Assembly: GCA_009911035.1 (NCBI GenBank)
Contig: QXWO01000019.1
Span: 29,575 to 93,574 of the forward strand
Length of the DNA stretch: 64,000 nt
DNA from: Lachnospiraceae bacterium
GTDB taxonomy: Bacteria > Bacillota > Clostridia > Lachnospirales > Lachnospiraceae
Reading direction: 5' to 3'
Position numbers and translations under genes: made by a program. Every line of letters begins with the position of its first letter. Position 1 is the stretch's first letter. Shown here piece after piece: positions 1-7,667 of this stretch. The notes below the pieces were generated by a model. The model saw only the letters and a list, made by a program, of their open reading frames with translations, had not been told where the DNA came from and made no database searches.

Positions 1-1
1 T

Positions 2-40
2 GATACGCTGTTAGAAGAACTTACCAATTTGAAGAGATAA
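2..40 (+). CDS. 3' end of an upstream gene, probably flagellar hook protein FlgE
   Basis: Only 12 codons and a TAA stop are inside the window; they read DTLLEELTNLKR. This ending resembles the C-terminus of FlgE, which in many Clostridia closes with a helix of the type ...L..L.NLKR, and flgE is the usual gene before flbD in Firmicutes flagellar operons. The assignment rests mainly on context, since twelve residues cannot prove a family. Confidence 0.4.
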   Translation, partial: DTLLEELTNLKR

Positions 41-81
41 TATGTGAGCTGGGGCAGCAACACAGTGTAAGGGCGATATAA

Positions 82-137
82 AATCCATAAGGGGAAGGGA
101 ACCTGGCCTTGGGCCGGTTCCCTTTAGCTTGTGGATT
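82..137 (+). other. Long three-tier RNA hairpin between the probable flgE and flbD
   Basis: AATCCATAAG (82-91) pairs with CTTGTGGATT (128-137, one G-U). After a 3x3 internal loop, AAGGGAACC (95-103) pairs perfectly with GGTTCCCTT (116-124), and GGCC pairs with GGCC above it around a TTG loop. About 23 pairs are possible. No U-run follows, so it is not a standard Rho-independent terminator; a processing or mRNA-stability element is more likely. The rest of 41-281 shows no gene and no clear promoter. Confidence 0.55.
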
Positions 138-281
138 ATGAAGGGAAATGCCTGTATTTTCCTGTTTCCGTTCAATAAGCCAGCCAGCAGGGCAGTTCTG
201 GGAGGATGAGCCAGTCTGCAGTGACAGCTGCATTGAATGTATGGTAAAAAATTGTAGTAGCACAGGAAGGGCGGAAGTGAT

Positions 282-467
282 ATGATAGAAGTGACGAAAA
301 TTAACGGGAGTAAAGTATTAATAAACCCTGATTTGATGGAGCTGGTGGAGGAGACTCCGGATACGGTGATTTCATTTACCACAGGTAGAAAAATAATTGT
401 AAAAGAAAGTAGACAAGACGTAAAAAATCTTGTAAAATCGTATAGAAAGGAAATTTTTGCGGATTAA
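282..467 (+). CDS. flbD: FlbD/SwrD family flagellar protein
   Basis: A 61-residue protein of the FlbD family, in which the Bacillus member SwrD raises flagellar motor power. The family pattern is clear: an MIEVTKINGS start, then NPDLMELVEETPDTVISFT and a TGRKIIVKES segment. It is full length for the family, with no membrane segment or signal peptide. The start ATG follows a purine-rich GGAAGGGCGG. It lies between the probable flgE and motA, the standard Firmicutes position. Its molecular role is not settled; association with stator function is family knowledge. Confidence 0.9.
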   Translation: MIEVTKINGSKVLINPDLMELVEETPDTVISFTTGRKIIVKESRQDVKNLVKSYRKEIFAD

Positions 468-487
468 CGTAAAAAGGGTGAGGAATT

Positions 488-1285
488 GTGGATTTAGCGT
501 CGATTATTGGCTTGATACTTTGTTTTGCCATGTGTATGTTTGGTATTATCCAGGCAGCAGGTATTTCAAATATTGTATCACGTTATGTGGATATACCTTC
601 TGCAATCATTACTTTCGGAGGTTCTTTCTTTGCGGTTATGGCAATGAAATCCATGTCCGATTATGTAGGAGGTCTTAAAAGTTTTTCCCTTGTATTTAAA
701 GTACCCACTGTGGACGTCAAGGGCATGATACAGAAAATTATTGATTTGTCCAATATTGCCAGAAAAGAGGGGCTTTTATCACTGGAAGAAGCTGCCGGCG
801 ATTTGGATGATGAATTTATGAAGAAGGGTATCCTGCTTATTGTAGATGGTACGGATCCTGAACTGGTGCGTGGGATTATGGAGACGGAGCTTGTCAGTAC
901 AGAAGACAGGCATAAGACCAAGATTACTTTCTGGGAAGATTTGGGGGCCATGGGACCTGCCTGGGGTATGATTGGTACGCTGATTGGTCTGGTTAACATG
1001 CTTTATGAAATGGATGACCCTACCACCATCGGACCGTCCATGGCCGTAGCCCTTATCACTACATTGTATGGCTCTCTTCTTGCCAACTGGATTTGTGCGC
1101 CGGTTGCCGGGAAGTTGAAATCAAATAACGCAAATGAAATTATGATTAAGGAAATTATGATCGAGGGGCTCCTTTCCATTCAGGCAGGGGAAAACCCCAG
1201 GGTCATAGAGGAAAAGTTGAAATCATTCCTGGCACCGGGAGACAGGGTCAATCAGGATGATGGAGGTGGAGAGAATGGCGAATAG
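488..1285 (+). CDS. motA: Flagellar stator protein MotA
   Basis: A 265-residue MotA, the cytoplasmic-membrane stator subunit that with MotB forms the ion channel turning the rotor. The protein starts MDLASIIGLILCFAMCMFGI, has a second membrane segment near residues 30-55, a long cytoplasmic loop, and the paired helices containing GPAWGMIGTLIGLVNML and DDPTTIGPSMAVALITTLYG with the conserved prolines. The start is GTG at 488, preceded by AAAAAGGGTGAGG; no in-frame ATG fits as well. The 3' end overlaps motB by 11 bases, which suggests translational coupling. Confidence 0.96.
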   Translation: MDLASIIGLILCFAMCMFGIIQAAGISNIVSRYVDIPSAIITFGGSFFAVMAMKSMSDYVGGLKSFSLVFKVPTVDVKGMIQKIIDLSNIARKEGLLSLEEAAGDLDDEFMKKGILLIVDGTDPELVRGIMETELVSTEDRHKTKITFWEDLGAMGPAWGMIGTLIGLVNMLYEMDDPTTIGPSMAVALITTLYGSLLANWICAPVAGKLKSNNANEIMIKEIMIEGLLSIQAGENPRVIEEKLKSFLAPGDRVNQDDGGGENGE

Positions 1286-2081
1286 AAAACCGGAAGAACC
1301 GCCGAAAGGCGCGCCGGCCTGGCAGTCAACTTTTGCAGATCTTATGAACCTGCTTTTGTGCTTTTTCGTTATGCTTTTTTCCATGTCTTCAGTGGATGCC
1401 CAGAAGTTTGAGATGGTGGCGGCCTCCTTTAATCAGACTTTCAGTATCTTTGATGCAGGGGCAATGGCGATTGGCGAGGGGGTTCTTGTAGGGCTGGGGG
1501 TCAGTCAGTTGACGAATCTGGATGACTACATCAACAGCACCGGAAGGGACAACGAAGGGGATATAATGCCCAAAGAGCTGGAATCCGCCACAGAGGTCAT
1601 TGAGGAAGCGAAGCTCAAAGAGTCAGAGGAAATGGCTGAGAGGATTGAGGAAGTTCTTGAAGAACGCAATCTGGAAAAAGAGGTGGATATTGAGTTTACT
1701 TCCCAGTATGTGCAGTTGACTTTAAACGGCGCTCTCCTATTTGATTCGGGAAGCGTTGAAATTAAGGAAGATGCGCTGCCTCTTATGAACCAGCTTGGGG
1801 TCATTCTTCAGAGATTCAGCCAGGGCGTTGTTGAGATCGAGGGGCACACGGATAATGTGCCGATGTCAGGGGCAAAGTATTCCAATAATGATGAACTGAG
1901 CAGCGGACGCGCTTTATCTGTTTTTTATTTTCTGGAACAAAACACAGCCCTGGATATGAGCAGGATCAAACATGCCGGCAGAGGGGAGTATATTCCCATT
2001 GCGGATAATTCCACAGCGGAAGGAAGAGCCAAAAACAGGAGAGTAGAAATAAAAATATATAATTCATTAAGTTCATATTAA
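1275..2081 (+). CDS. motB: Flagellar stator protein MotB
   Basis: MotB anchors the stator to peptidoglycan and carries the ion-binding aspartate. The start ATG at 1275 is preferred over 1257/1260 because GGAGGTGG at 1261-1268 is the right distance upstream; this gives 268 residues starting MANRKPEEPPK. The single membrane helix follows PAWQSTFADLMNLL, with Asp22 the expected ion-binding residue. An acidic linker (residues about 80-135) precedes an OmpA-like peptidoglycan-binding domain with the VVEIEGHTDNVPMSG and GRAKNRRVEI signatures. Whether it uses H+ or Na+ cannot be decided here. Confidence 0.96.
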   Translation: MANRKPEEPPKGAPAWQSTFADLMNLLLCFFVMLFSMSSVDAQKFEMVAASFNQTFSIFDAGAMAIGEGVLVGLGVSQLTNLDDYINSTGRDNEGDIMPKELESATEVIEEAKLKESEEMAERIEEVLEERNLEKEVDIEFTSQYVQLTLNGALLFDSGSVEIKEDALPLMNQLGVILQRFSQGVVEIEGHTDNVPMSGAKYSNNDELSSGRALSVFYFLEQNTALDMSRIKHAGRGEYIPIADNSTAEGRAKNRRVEIKIYNSLSSY

Positions 2082-2102
2082 TGAAGAAAGGTTGTACCAG
2101 TT

Positions 2103-2606
2103 ATGAAAAAGAATCTGATATCAATTGTGATACTGGCGTTATTAGTGGTGAATATTGTACTGACTTCCATTATGATGTTCAGCGTGACCAGTACAAACAG
2201 AAAGACAGCAGCTCTTGTGACAGATATTGCATCGGCCATCAGCCTTGATCTGGGAACAGAGGAAGAAGAAGCAGTCACAGTTCCCATAAGCGATACAAGC
2301 AGCTACACGATTTCGGAGATGCAGATCCCTTTAAAGAAGGGGGAGGATGGTGAAGCCCATTTTGCAATGCTTACTGTGACACTGCTCACCAACACCAAGC
2401 ATGACGACTACAAGGAATATGGGGAGGATATTTCTACCCGTGAAGATTTGATAAAGGGCAGAATCAATGAAACCGTAAGCCAGTACACATTAGATGAAAT
2501 AAATGCTGATTCGCAGATGTTGAAGGGTAAGATACTGAGCAGCATTCAGGAGATTTATAATTCTGATTTTATCTTTGATATAACACTTCAGGCACTCTAT
2601 CAGTAA
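2103..2606 (+). CDS. fliL: Flagellar basal body-associated protein FliL
   Basis: A 167-residue FliL family protein: a short cytoplasmic start (MKKN), one N-terminal membrane helix (about residues 5-27), then an extracytoplasmic domain with the alternating pattern TVTLLTNTKHDDYKEY and a C-terminal region with ILSSIQEIYNSDFIFDITLQ. FliL encircles the stator and supports torque and swarming. Its place between motB and fliM is the usual one. Sequence conservation in this family is low, so the call depends on topology, C-terminal pattern and context together. Confidence 0.88.
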   Translation: MKKNLISIVILALLVVNIVLTSIMMFSVTSTNRKTAALVTDIASAISLDLGTEEEEAVTVPISDTSSYTISEMQIPLKKGEDGEAHFAMLTVTLLTNTKHDDYKEYGEDISTREDLIKGRINETVSQYTLDEINADSQMLKGKILSSIQEIYNSDFIFDITLQALYQ

Positions 2607-2667
2607 ATGCCGTATCTGGGTGATTGTGATTAAAAAACTGCGGCAAAAATGAAAGGGGTGAAAACTC

Positions 2668-3645
2668 GTGGGCGAGGTGTTATCTCAAAGTGAGATTGAC
2701 AATTTGCTTGCAGCGCTAAGCAGCGGTGAATTGAATGTGGATCAGATGTCGGAAGGCACAGATAAGCAGGTAAAAGATTATGATTTCAGCAGACCTGTGA
2801 AGTTTTCCAAGGAACATCTGCGTACGCTCGAAATTATTTATGAACATTACGGAAGGTTGATTTCCAGTAACCTGCCGATTTATTTAAGAAAAAATATACA
2901 GGTGGCGGTAGCCAATTCCGAAACGGTTACTTTTTCGGAGTTTACAAACTCGCTTTCTAATCCGGTTATACTTGGCATTGTAGATTTTAGACCTCTTTCA
3001 GGAAATATTATTATTGAATTATCGGCCAATCTGGGGTATGCTATGATTGACCGTATGTTAGGGGGGCCGGGGGTTCCAATGGAGAAGCTGAGGGACTTCT
3101 CCACCATAGAAATGACGATCTTACAGAAAATTATGGTTGTATGTATGGATCTGATGCGTGAACCATGGAAAAATGTAATTGAGATTGATCCGGTTATGGA
3201 GAGAATTGAAACCAATGCACAGTTTGCCCAGATGATTGCGCCCAGCGATATGATAGCCATTGTTTCTATGGAAGTAAAGATTGGCGATGCAGAGGGCTTT
3301 ATGAATATGTGTCTGCCGTATTTTACGCTGGAAGACGTAATGGACAATCTGAATACTAAATACTGGTATTCGACTATGCAGAAGGATGAAGCGGATTACG
3401 AAGAGCACATTGAGTCGCTCATCAAGAGAATAGATGTACCTGTCAAGGCAGTCCTTGGCCAGAGCCAGGTATCCGTAAACGATTTCCTGCATCTTCAGAT
3501 AGGAGACATTATAAGATTGGATACCAACGTGGAGTCAGAACTGGATGTATATGTAGGCAATATCAAAAAGTTTACAGCGCTTCCAGGCTCCAGTAAGGAC
3601 AAATATGCGGTCAGGGTAACATCAATAGTCAGAGAGGGGGAGTAA
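2668..3645 (+). CDS. fliM: Flagellar motor switch protein FliM
   Basis: A 325-residue FliM, the C-ring protein that receives CheY-P and reverses the motor. The N-terminus MGEVLSQSEIDNLL is the CheY-binding peptide. The middle domain starts at DYDFSRPVKFSKEHLRTLE and contains the LGGPG motif, and the C-terminal SpoA/FliN-like domain covers roughly residues 250-325 with LQIGDIIRLD. The start is GTG at 2668 after AAAGGGGTG. It is followed by fliY after three bases. Length and domain order are normal for the family. Confidence 0.96.
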   Translation: MGEVLSQSEIDNLLAALSSGELNVDQMSEGTDKQVKDYDFSRPVKFSKEHLRTLEIIYEHYGRLISSNLPIYLRKNIQVAVANSETVTFSEFTNSLSNPVILGIVDFRPLSGNIIIELSANLGYAMIDRMLGGPGVPMEKLRDFSTIEMTILQKIMVVCMDLMREPWKNVIEIDPVMERIETNAQFAQMIAPSDMIAIVSMEVKIGDAEGFMNMCLPYFTLEDVMDNLNTKYWYSTMQKDEADYEEHIESLIKRIDVPVKAVLGQSQVSVNDFLHLQIGDIIRLDTNVESELDVYVGNIKKFTALPGSSKDKYAVRVTSIVREGE

Positions 3646-3648
3646 GAT

Positions 3649-4905
3649 ATGGCTGATATGCTGTCACAAGATGAAATAAATGCACTGCTCAACGGCATGG
3701 ATCTGTCCGAAGGAACGGACGAGGAAGAGCCTGCCGCTCCAGCGCAAGTCTCAGAGATAAATGAAAGTTTGCTAGCAGAAGATGAAAGAGACGCTGTCGG
3801 AGAAATCGCAAATATCAGTATGGGTTCTTCGGCAACAACCTTGTATTCCTTAGTAAACAGAAAGGTCAATATTACTACGCCGGTAGTGACAATGGCTAAC
3901 TGGAATACAGTGGTAGAAGATTATGAACGCCCCTGCGTATTGATACAGATACGTTATACAGCAGGGATTGACGGATCAAACATCATGATTTTGAAGGAAC
4001 ATGATGTGAAGGTCATCACAGATTTGATGATGGGCGGCGACGGAAGTAATACAGACGGTGAACTGGGGGAGCTGCACCTTAGCGCAATCTCAGAAGCTAT
4101 GAATCAGATGATGGGGTCTGCGGCAACTTCCATGTCAACGATGCTGGGGAAAATGATTGATATCAGTCCCCCAGAGGCAAGCCTGAAGGATTTGAATGAA
4201 ATTAAAGAAGGTGGGGAAATCGCCTCTTTCCTGGAAGGAACCTTTGTAAAAATTTCTTTTCGGATGCAAATCGACGAGCTGGTAGACAGTTCGATTATGC
4301 AGTTATATCCTGTAGATTTTGCCAAGAGCCTGTATGAGACATTTATGTCATCACAGATGGGCGCAGCAGCGGCAGCACCTGCTCCGGCACCAGCACCCGC
4401 TCCCGCTCCGGCAGCTCCGGTACCGGATATGCCGGCAGGACAGCCAGCCATGAATCAGATGAACATGGGTATGGGAATGCCGCAGATGAATATGGGAATG
4501 CCTCAGATGGATATGAACATGCAGATGAATGGAATGCAGGGAATGAATATGGGAATGCCCCAGATGGGAATGCCTCAGATGATGGGAATGCCTCAGATGA
4601 ATATGCAGCCCATGAACATACAGCCTGCACAGTTCCAGAGTTTTAGCAATGATATGGGCGCTATGGCTGGCCAGGAAAATATCGGCCTTATCAGGGATGT
4701 GCCGCTTCAGGTAACTGTGGAACTGGGGAGAACTCAGAAATCCATATCAGAAATTTTGGACTTCGCACCGGGAACGATTATTGAGTTGGAAAAGATAGCC
4801 GGTGAACCTATAGATGTACTTGTTAACGGTAAATTTGTAGCGAAAGGCGAGGTTGTGGTAATCGAAGAAAGTTTTGGTGTCCGTGTAACTGAAATAATAA
4901 AGTAA
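3649..4905 (+). CDS. fliY: Flagellar motor switch phosphatase FliY with a methionine-rich linker
   Basis: FliY combines CheC-like CheY-P phosphatase activity with a FliN-type C-ring domain. Order: N-terminal CheY-binding peptide (MLSQDEINALLNG, residues 4-16); CheC domain (about 40-230) with both active-site motifs, DAVGEIANISMG and SEAMNQMMG, each with the Glu and Asn in place; an Ala/Pro run (about 240-262); a Met/Gln/Gly/Pro linker (268-323) with 24 methionines in 56 residues; and a FliN/SpoA domain (about 345-418) containing VELGRTQKSISEIL. The linker is unusual in composition and built from MGMPQM-like repeats. The rest is typical of Firmicutes FliY. Confidence 0.95.
   Translation: MADMLSQDEINALLNGMDLSEGTDEEEPAAPAQVSEINESLLAEDERDAVGEIANISMGSSATTLYSLVNRKVNITTPVVTMANWNTVVEDYERPCVLIQIRYTAGIDGSNIMILKEHDVKVITDLMMGGDGSNTDGELGELHLSAISEAMNQMMGSAATSMSTMLGKMIDISPPEASLKDLNEIKEGGEIASFLEGTFVKISFRMQIDELVDSSIMQLYPVDFAKSLYETFMSSQMGAAAAAPAPAPAPAPAPAAPVPDMPAGQPAMNQMNMGMGMPQMNMGMPQMDMNMQMNGMQGMNMGMPQMGMPQMMGMPQMNMQPMNIQPAQFQSFSNDMGAMAGQENIGLIRDVPLQVTVELGRTQKSISEILDFAPGTIIELEKIAGEPIDVLVNGKFVAKGEVVVIEESFGVRVTEIIK
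4450..4617 (+). repeat. Degenerate repeat encoding MGMPQM-like units in fliY
   Basis: Within fliY, units such as ATGGGAATGCCTCAGATG recur with small changes (CCT/CCC/CCG, GAT/AAT). They encode NMGMPQM-type peptides, 24 Met in 56 codons, in phase with the reading frame. The tract separates the CheC-like and FliN-like domains. Length variation by slippage would be expected, but that is inference. Confidence 0.8.
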
Positions 4906-4923
4906 AAGGTAGGAGAGAAAGTT

Positions 4924-5286
4924 ATGGCGAAAAATATTTTAATTGTTGACGATGCAGCTTTTATGCGTATGATGATTAAGGATATTCTTACAAAGAATGG
5001 CTACAATGTAGTTGGAGAAGCCGAAAATGGTGCAAAAGCCTGCGAAAAATACAATGAACTGAAGCCGGATCTGGTATTGATGGATATTACCATGCCGGAG
5101 GTTGATGGTATTGCTGCGCTTAAGAAAATCAGAGGCGGAGATCCCAACGCAATGATTATCATGTGCTCGGCAATGGGACAGCAGGCAATGGTTATTGAAG
5201 CTATCCAGGCAGGGGCAAAAGATTTTATTGTTAAGCCTTTCCAGCCGGAGCGTGTTTTGGAAGCAGTGAAGAAGGTAGTCGGGTAG
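4924..5286 (+). CDS. cheY: Chemotaxis response regulator CheY
   Basis: A 120-residue stand-alone receiver domain. The acidic pair Asp9/Asp10 (NILIVDDAAF), phospho-acceptor Asp54 (LVLMDITMPEVDG), Ser82 and Lys104 (FIVKPF) are all present. Its position directly after fliY and before fliO matches cheY of Bacillus and Clostridia. CheA phosphorylates it and FliM, FliY and CheC read or dephosphorylate it; all of these partners are encoded nearby. There is a good ribosome site (GTAGGAGAGAAAGTT) before the ATG. Confidence 0.96.
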   Translation: MAKNILIVDDAAFMRMMIKDILTKNGYNVVGEAENGAKACEKYNELKPDLVLMDITMPEVDGIAALKKIRGGDPNAMIIMCSAMGQQAMVIEAIQAGAKDFIVKPFQPERVLEAVKKVVG

Positions 5287-5287
5287 T

Positions 5288-5653
5288 ATGCTCCTTTCAG
5301 TTACAAGGACAGAAAGTTATCTTCAGTTTTTGACAGTGCTCATCCTGTTTGTATTTGTGCTTGCAATTACGTACCTGGTGACAAGATGGATTGCTAGGTA
5401 TCAAAATGGAAGAATTCATGAGGGGAATCTTGCAGTAGTCGATACATGCAGGATTGCGCCTAACAAATATGTTCAAATTGTAAGGGCGGGAAAAAAATTC
5501 CTGGTAATTGCAGTAGGAAAAGACGAGGTTCATATGCTTTCAGAGCTTTCAGAGGATGAGCTTGACCTTAGGGAGGACGTTAACGAGCAGGCGGTTGATT
5601 TTGCAGGCGTTTTTGCAAAGGTAAAGAAATTGAGGGAAAAAGATAAGGGTTAG
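5288..5653 (+). CDS. fliO: Flagellar biosynthesis protein FliO (FliZ type)
   Basis: A 121-residue protein with one membrane helix (about residues 13-35) followed by a cytoplasmic FliO domain: GNLAVVDTCRIAPNKYVQIV then GKKFLVIAVGKDEVHML. FliO assists assembly of the FliP core of the flagellar export gate. The ATG lies one base after the cheY stop, so translation is probably coupled. FliO sequences are poorly conserved, but this pattern plus the fliOPQR order makes the call secure. Confidence 0.9.
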   Translation: MLLSVTRTESYLQFLTVLILFVFVLAITYLVTRWIARYQNGRIHEGNLAVVDTCRIAPNKYVQIVRAGKKFLVIAVGKDEVHMLSELSEDELDLREDVNEQAVDFAGVFAKVKKLREKDKG

Positions 5654-5669
5654 GGTATAAGGCAATAAT

Positions 5670-6536
5670 ATGGACAAGAATTTTGCCGTTAAAAAGATAT
5701 GGAAGATAATATGCCTGCTTATGATAGTGGGCATATTATGTGTTATCCCGGAAGTTGGTGTACAGGCATCCACAATAGATCCTGCCCAGACAGGGCAGAC
5801 GGAGCAGAGAACCAACAGGGAAGAACCTGGCAGCGCTGATTCCAGGGATGATTTATCAGAACTGAATATTGCAAATAATCTGACCGTTACCTATAGCGGC
5901 GATAACGGACAGGTAAATGGGACACTACGTATTCTGCTGACTCTTACGATGATATCACTGGCACCGATACTGCTTATTATGCTTACATCATTTGTCAGAA
6001 TTATTATTGTCCTTCATTTTACAAGAGCAGCCTTAAATACCCAAACGGCACCGCCTAACCAGGTGTTGCTTGGGTTAGCTTTGTTTTTGACCTATTTCAT
6101 CATGCAGCCTACGCTGACACAGGTTTATGAACAGGCAGTGGTGCCTTTTGAGGCAGGCACAATCACTCAGGAAGAGTTTTTTGAGGCTGGGATCGCCCCT
6201 TTCAGGGAATATATGTATCGGCAGACCCAGACAAAGGATGTGAGGACTTTTCTGGATATATCAGGGCAGGAGTGGGACGGCACCTTAGATGATATTTCCC
6301 TTTCCGTGCTGATACCCAGTTATATTATCGGGGAACTAAGGATGGCTTTTATCATCGGATTCGTGATATACATTCCTTTTATTGTGATTGACATGGTTGT
6401 AGCTTCCACCCTTATGAGCATGGGGATGATGATGCTGCCGCCTACCACGATTTCCATGCCTTTTAAAATCCTTTTGTTCGTGCTTGCGGATGGGTGGAAT
6501 CTGATCATAGTGAATCTGATAAAGACATTTAAGTGA
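5670..6536 (+). CDS. fliP: Flagellar export gate protein FliP
   Basis: A 288-residue FliP, a core subunit of the flagellar type III export gate. It has a cleavable-looking signal peptide (charged MDKNFAVKKIWK, a hydrophobic stretch, then VQA), a periplasmic segment, and the conserved membrane helices. Typical motifs are TLTMISLAPILLIMLTSFVRII, the QTAPPNQVLLGLALFLTYF segment, IGELRMAFIIGFVIYIPF and MGMMMLPPTTISMPFKILLF. Length and order match the family. Confidence 0.96.
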   Translation: MDKNFAVKKIWKIICLLMIVGILCVIPEVGVQASTIDPAQTGQTEQRTNREEPGSADSRDDLSELNIANNLTVTYSGDNGQVNGTLRILLTLTMISLAPILLIMLTSFVRIIIVLHFTRAALNTQTAPPNQVLLGLALFLTYFIMQPTLTQVYEQAVVPFEAGTITQEEFFEAGIAPFREYMYRQTQTKDVRTFLDISGQEWDGTLDDISLSVLIPSYIIGELRMAFIIGFVIYIPFIVIDMVVASTLMSMGMMMLPPTTISMPFKILLFVLADGWNLIIVNLIKTFK

Positions 6537-6579
6537 CAGAGTTTTATGAAACAGTTTCAATCGGGAGGATAAATAGTTT

Positions 6580-6849
6580 ATGACAGTAGGAGAGGTAACG
6601 GATCTTGCCAGTTCCGCCATGTTTTTGATTATCAGGGTTTCAGCTCCGGTTCTTCTGGTATCTTTGTGTGTAGGTCTGATTGTCAGTATTTTTCAGACCG
6701 TCACCTCCATACAGGAGCAGACCCTGACTTTTGTGCCCAAGGTACTCGCCATATTTCTGGCGCTTATGGTTCTGGGCAACTGGATGCTGGGAGAATTGAC
6801 AGGCTATATCGTAGAGGTCTGGTCTGATTTTGCACGTTATGTAAGGTAG
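6580..6849 (+). CDS. fliQ: Flagellar export gate protein FliQ
   Basis: An 89-residue protein with two membrane helices. The family hallmarks are present: an N-terminal helix with VSAPVLLVSLCVGLIVSIFQ, then TSIQEQTLTFVPKVLAIFLA. FliQ packs with FliP and FliR in the export gate. The GGGAGGATAAATAGTTT upstream supports ATG 6580. It lies 6 bases before fliR. Confidence 0.95.
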   Translation: MTVGEVTDLASSAMFLIIRVSAPVLLVSLCVGLIVSIFQTVTSIQEQTLTFVPKVLAIFLALMVLGNWMLGELTGYIVEVWSDFARYVR

Positions 6850-6855
6850 CGGCTT

Positions 6856-7638
6856 ATGCTTGATTACTCATTTACCTATGCAGAATTAGAATATTTTCTG
6901 CTGATACTTGTAAGGGTAACGGCTTTTGTATATATAGCCCCTTTTTTCAGTATGTCAAATACCCCAAGGAATGTCAGGATCGGCTTAAGCATTTTTGTGG
7001 CGGTATTGCTTTTTCAGGCATTGCCCCATCAGAGTGTTTCCTATGATTCCCTGCTGGGGTATCTGATGATTGTAATGAAGGAAATGATTGCCGGCCTATT
7101 GGTCGGCTTTGCGGCTAATTTGTGTACTTCGGTGGTTTCTTTTGCAGGCCACATCGCAGACATGGAGGTCGGGCTTTCCATGGTATCACTGCTGGACCCG
7201 GCTACAAAGCAGAGTGCATCCATCACGGGGGTTTACTATAATTATATGGTGATGCTGATGCTGCTGATTTCAGGAATGGACAGTTATCTGTTGAAAGCCC
7301 TTGCGGAGACATACACGCTTGTGCCTGTAAACGGTATGATCATACACAGGGAAGAACTGCTCTCTGCCTTGCTGGAGTTTCTGAGCGATTATATCATTAT
7401 CGGTTTCCGCATATGTCTTCCTATATTTGCGGTGATGATCATTTTAAATGCCGTACTTGGTGTGCTGGCAAAGGTATCGCCCCAGCTCAATATGTTTGCA
7501 GTAGGTATGCAGATGAAAGTGCTTGTAGGAATTAGTATTTTATTTTTATCCACTTCCATGCTGCCCACGGCCGCAACCTTTATTTACGATCAGATGAAGC
7601 GTATGGTTTCGACATTTGTTGAGATTATGATGCTGTGA
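6856..7638 (+). CDS. fliR: Flagellar export gate protein FliR
   Basis: A 260-residue membrane protein with about six helices and the FliR features: an N-terminal LVRVTAFVYIAPFFSMSNTPRNVRIGLS, then MKEMIAGLLVGFAANL, DMEVGLSMVSLLDPATKQSASITG and a C-terminal LAKVSPQLNMFAVGMQMK. It completes the FliPQR core of the export gate. In some Clostridia fliR is fused to flhB; here the two are separate genes, with flhB 29 bases downstream. Confidence 0.95.
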   Translation: MLDYSFTYAELEYFLLILVRVTAFVYIAPFFSMSNTPRNVRIGLSIFVAVLLFQALPHQSVSYDSLLGYLMIVMKEMIAGLLVGFAANLCTSVVSFAGHIADMEVGLSMVSLLDPATKQSASITGVYYNYMVMLMLLISGMDSYLLKALAETYTLVPVNGMIIHREELLSALLEFLSDYIIIGFRICLPIFAVMIILNAVLGVLAKVSPQLNMFAVGMQMKVLVGISILFLSTSMLPTAATFIYDQMKRMVSTFVEIMML

Positions 7639-7667
7639 CGGGGCAGCCGGTTTCGGGAGGCGTATAA

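Noticed and set aside
41-281. Possible c-di-GMP riboswitch upstream of flbD
   Set aside because: No conserved GNRA-receptor or other core motif of the c-di-GMP-I or -II classes is visible; only a simple long hairpin is present.
4343-4630. Open frame opposite the fliY methionine repeat
   Set aside because: Its length is an effect of repetitive sequence (ATGGGAATGCC-type units read backwards), not coding selection.
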